From Paenibacillus dendritiformis (GTDB taxonomy: Bacteria; Bacillota; Bacilli; Paenibacillales; Paenibacillaceae), in contig NZ_OX216966.1 of the NCBI RefSeq assembly GCF_945605565.1, positions 2,057,501 through 2,121,500 on the forward strand: a stretch of DNA of 64,000 bases. The letters are read 5' to 3'. The position numbers and the translations under genes are program-made. A model generated the notes under the pieces. It searched no databases. It was not told where the DNA came from and worked only from the letters and a program-made list of their open reading frames with translations. Every line of letters starts with the position of its first letter. Within the stretch, counting starts at the first letter, position 1. Below, in pieces: positions 62,114-64,000 of the stretch.

Positions 62114-63748
62114 TTGGCAAAGGAATCATTTATAAAAGGAACGATCATCATTGCTGCCGCAACGCTGGTGGCACGCGTCCTCGGCCTGGTTCAGCGCGTG
62201 CCGCTCGAGCATATGCTCGGATCGGTGGGCAATGCCTCCTTCGCCGCCTCGCAGACGGTCTATTTGCTGATTCTGGCGGTCGCGACGGCAGGCATCCCCA
62301 GCACGTTGAGCAAAATGGTATCGGAGCGCTATGCGCTGAACCGGGTCCGGGAAGCGGAGCGCGTCTATTATGCGGCGCTGCTGTTCGGTCTCGGCTCCGG
62401 CCTGATCGTGACGATACTGCTGATACTGTTTGCTCCTGTATATGCCAATATGATTCAACTGCCGGAAGCCGCGCTGGCGATCCGGGCGCTCGCGCCTGCC
62501 TTGCTCCTGTTCCCGGTCATCGCCATGATGCGGGGATATACGCAGGGCCGCAATATGATGCAGGCGAGCGGGATGTCCCAGATTGTGGAGCAGATTTTAC
62601 GGGTCATCACGGCGATTGGATTGGCCTTCATACTCATGCAATCGGGAGCGTCGCAAGAATGGACGGCCGCTGCCGCTTCGTTCGGCGGCGTGCTGGGGAG
62701 CATCGGGGCGTTCGCCGTGATGATCCATTATTTGCGCAAGCTGCGGCAGGCGGATCGGGAGGCCGGCGTCCGTGCCCGTAGATCCGGGGCCAAGAAGGTC
62801 CCTTTAAGCGATATTTTCAAGTCGATTTTTGCCATGTCGGTGCCGATTGTCCTATCATCACTGGCTGTGCCGGCCGTGAACTTCATTGATACGTCGATTA
62901 CGATTCCACTCTTGTCCCCGGATGTGGGACAAGCCCAGGCGGCTCATCTGTACGCGATTCTTGGACAGCGGGCACAGTCGATTGCCGGGATTCCTCCGAT
63001 TTTGGCGATTGCCCTCAGCACCTCGCTTATCCCGGTTATCTCTGCGGCCTATGCGAAGAAGGACATGAAACATCTGAAGCGGCAGACCTCGCTCGCGATG
63101 CGGATTTCCGTCCTGAGCGGCATGCCGATTGTGCTTGCCCTCTCCGTCGGCGCATTCTCGGTCAACGGCTTCCTGTTCAGCTCGCTGGACGGCTCGGAAA
63201 TTATTGCGATGCTGACGATCGGAACGATATTCCAGATAACGATGATGACATCCAGCTCGATTCTTATCGGGTTGGGCAAGCCATACATCGCCATGATTAG
63301 CGTAACGCTTGGCATTCTGATCAAGCTGCTGTCGAGCTTCCTGCTCGCAAATTACTTCGGTATCTACGGCATTATCGCAGGTACGATGATCAGCTTCCTC
63401 ATCATTACATGGCTTAACCTGCGGGTCATGAAGAAGGTCGTTCCGTTCGAGGTGCTCGGCAACCGCTGGACAGGCTTCCTGTTGACGATCGTGCTGGCGG
63501 GCGGCATCGGCTTCGGCGTCGAGAAATTGGGCGAGCAGCTGGTCGCTATCATGCCGGCCAAGCTTGTCTATATGCTCACCGCCGGATTCGTGGCGCTGGT
63601 CGTTGTAGCGTTGTTCGTCGTGGGTCTCGTCGCGTTCCGCGTCGTGCGCCAGGATGAACTCGGAAGCTACCCGCGGTTAGTACAGAAGGCGCTGCGCCCA
63701 TTAATGCGCCTGCAGGGCGGAGCGGCACGCGGACGTGCGCGGAGATAA
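62114..63748 (+). CDS. MurJ/YtgP-like polysaccharide flippase
   Basis: 544-residue MOP-superfamily exporter, the same length as B. subtilis YtgP (MurJ), with about 14 membrane helices and a polysaccharide-biosynthesis N-terminal domain (KGTIIIAAATLVARVLGLVQ). Members flip lipid II for peptidoglycan, or other lipid-linked sugars (SpoVB, YabM, YkvU). Which subgroup this belongs to needs a tree. TTG start with AAGGGAAACG directly upstream. It is 58 bases after the DUF456 gene and has a strong terminator. Confidence 0.9.
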   Translation: MAKESFIKGTIIIAAATLVARVLGLVQRVPLEHMLGSVGNASFAASQTVYLLILAVATAGIPSTLSKMVSERYALNRVREAERVYYAALLFGLGSGLIVTILLILFAPVYANMIQLPEAALAIRALAPALLLFPVIAMMRGYTQGRNMMQASGMSQIVEQILRVITAIGLAFILMQSGASQEWTAAAASFGGVLGSIGAFAVMIHYLRKLRQADREAGVRARRSGAKKVPLSDIFKSIFAMSVPIVLSSLAVPAVNFIDTSITIPLLSPDVGQAQAAHLYAILGQRAQSIAGIPPILAIALSTSLIPVISAAYAKKDMKHLKRQTSLAMRISVLSGMPIVLALSVGAFSVNGFLFSSLDGSEIIAMLTIGTIFQITMMTSSSILIGLGKPYIAMISVTLGILIKLLSSFLLANYFGIYGIIAGTMISFLIITWLNLRVMKKVVPFEVLGNRWTGFLLTIVLAGGIGFGVEKLGEQLVAIMPAKLVYMLTAGFVALVVVALFVVGLVAFRVVRQDELGSYPRLVQKALRPLMRLQGGAARGRARR

Positions 63749-63793
63749 CCCCGCATTCGTTCTTGCGAGAGCGTAATCTGCGAAGCCTTGAAT

Positions 63794-63834
63794 GGCCCAG
63801 TCCCTTTGGAAAGAGAGGGGCTGGGCCTTTTTTA
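63794..63834 (+). terminator. Terminator after the flippase gene
   Basis: GGCCCAGTCCC / GGGGCTGGGCC stem (one T-G pair) with a 12-base loop, followed by six T. Confidence 0.88.
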
Positions 63835-63859
63835 TTTGTAAAAGACGGCCTCACCCCTG

Positions 63860-64000
63860 CCATCTCCCCTATGGTCAGAAGCGCCGTGAACTAGTGTGTT
63901 CGGTCTCTTAGGCGTGTTATCCCCAAGGGTCAGGAACACCGTGAACTAGTGTGTGTGGCCTCTTATGAGTATTATCCCCATCGGTCAGGAATGCGGTGAA
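63860..64000. repeat. 55-bp tandem repeat running off the window end
   Basis: The core GGTCAG recurs with its T at 63875, 63930 and 63985, exactly 55 bases apart. Units follow the scheme ATCCCC-GGTCAGGA, then CCGTGAACTAGTGTGT and GGCCTCTTATGAGTATT. At least two and a half units are present. The 16-base core TCCCCATCGGTCAGGA at 63975-63990 is identical to the one in the array near 31 kb. Confidence 0.8.

Overview
The window reads as a chromosomal segment of a spore-forming Gram-positive bacterium of the Paenibacillus type. This is an inference from several things seen together: alpha/beta-type small acid-soluble spore proteins and SspI, YlbJ, YunB, LytH, a T-box leader, sigma-W and sigma-G style promoters, strong AAGGAGG ribosome binding sites, frequent GTG/TTG starts, and gene order partly shared with Bacillus subtilis (yunB-lytH-lipA-yutD; sspI near ysgA; yuaF-floT). 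Most of the window is ordinary core genome. There is no prophage, CRISPR array or intact insertion sequence that I can see.

Layout. 1-4121: the 3' part of a 23S rRNA gene, with no 5S gene after it, runs straight into 16 tRNA genes and a terminator. 4398-6627: yuaF-floT membrane-domain operon on the minus strand behind a textbook sigma-W promoter. 6789-11595: one long envelope-stress operon (LiaI-like, PspA, PspC, second PspA, LiaF, LiaS, LiaR). 11788-14839: a Lys/Pro-rich small protein, a YwmB-like exported protein and glucose-6-phosphate dehydrogenase. 14928-20547: a complete oligopeptide ABC importer operon. 20646-27499: a conserved unknown, a flavin monooxygenase, RF3, a MerR-methyltransferase fusion, SspI, a KtrA-type K+ channel regulator and a TrmH-family RNA methyltransferase.

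27600-28500 is a short AT-rich island with genes lacking proper start codons. It is followed by a globin-coupled chemotaxis transducer, then the sporulation/lipoate block (yunB, lytH, lipA, yutD), NAD kinase and ylbJ (to 36504). 36670-43155: a Fur-like box and a micro-ORF, truncated hemoglobin, a DUF2225 protein, two small minus-strand genes (one YycC-like), oligoendopeptidase F, an MFS transporter and a chemotaxis transducer. 43403-47502: an unknown protein, two near-identical SASP genes with sigma-G promoters, aldose epimerase, and a T-box controlled trpS. 47555-53232: a putative lipoprotein, YfhP-like hydrolase, heme O synthase with a Sco copper chaperone (both for cytochrome oxidase assembly), a TOPRIM protein, a small spore-type protein and an MFS transporter. 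53385-59468: a membrane protein, a membrane-anchored transglutaminase, and two tandem class B penicillin-binding proteins. 59566-63834: an SGNH hydrolase, a broken lipoprotein gene, a HAD phosphatase, a DUF456 protein and a MurJ/YtgP-like flippase. The window ends inside a 55-bp tandem repeat that shares a 16-base core with a 47-bp repeat near 31 kb.

Themes: envelope maintenance (lia operon, flotillin, PBPs, flippase, transglutaminase) and sporulation dominate. No clear wholly new system is visible. The best leads are the expanded lia operon, the self-regulated MerR-methyltransferase, the CvpA-like/transglutaminase fusion, the AT-rich island with lost start codons, and the dispersed repeat family.
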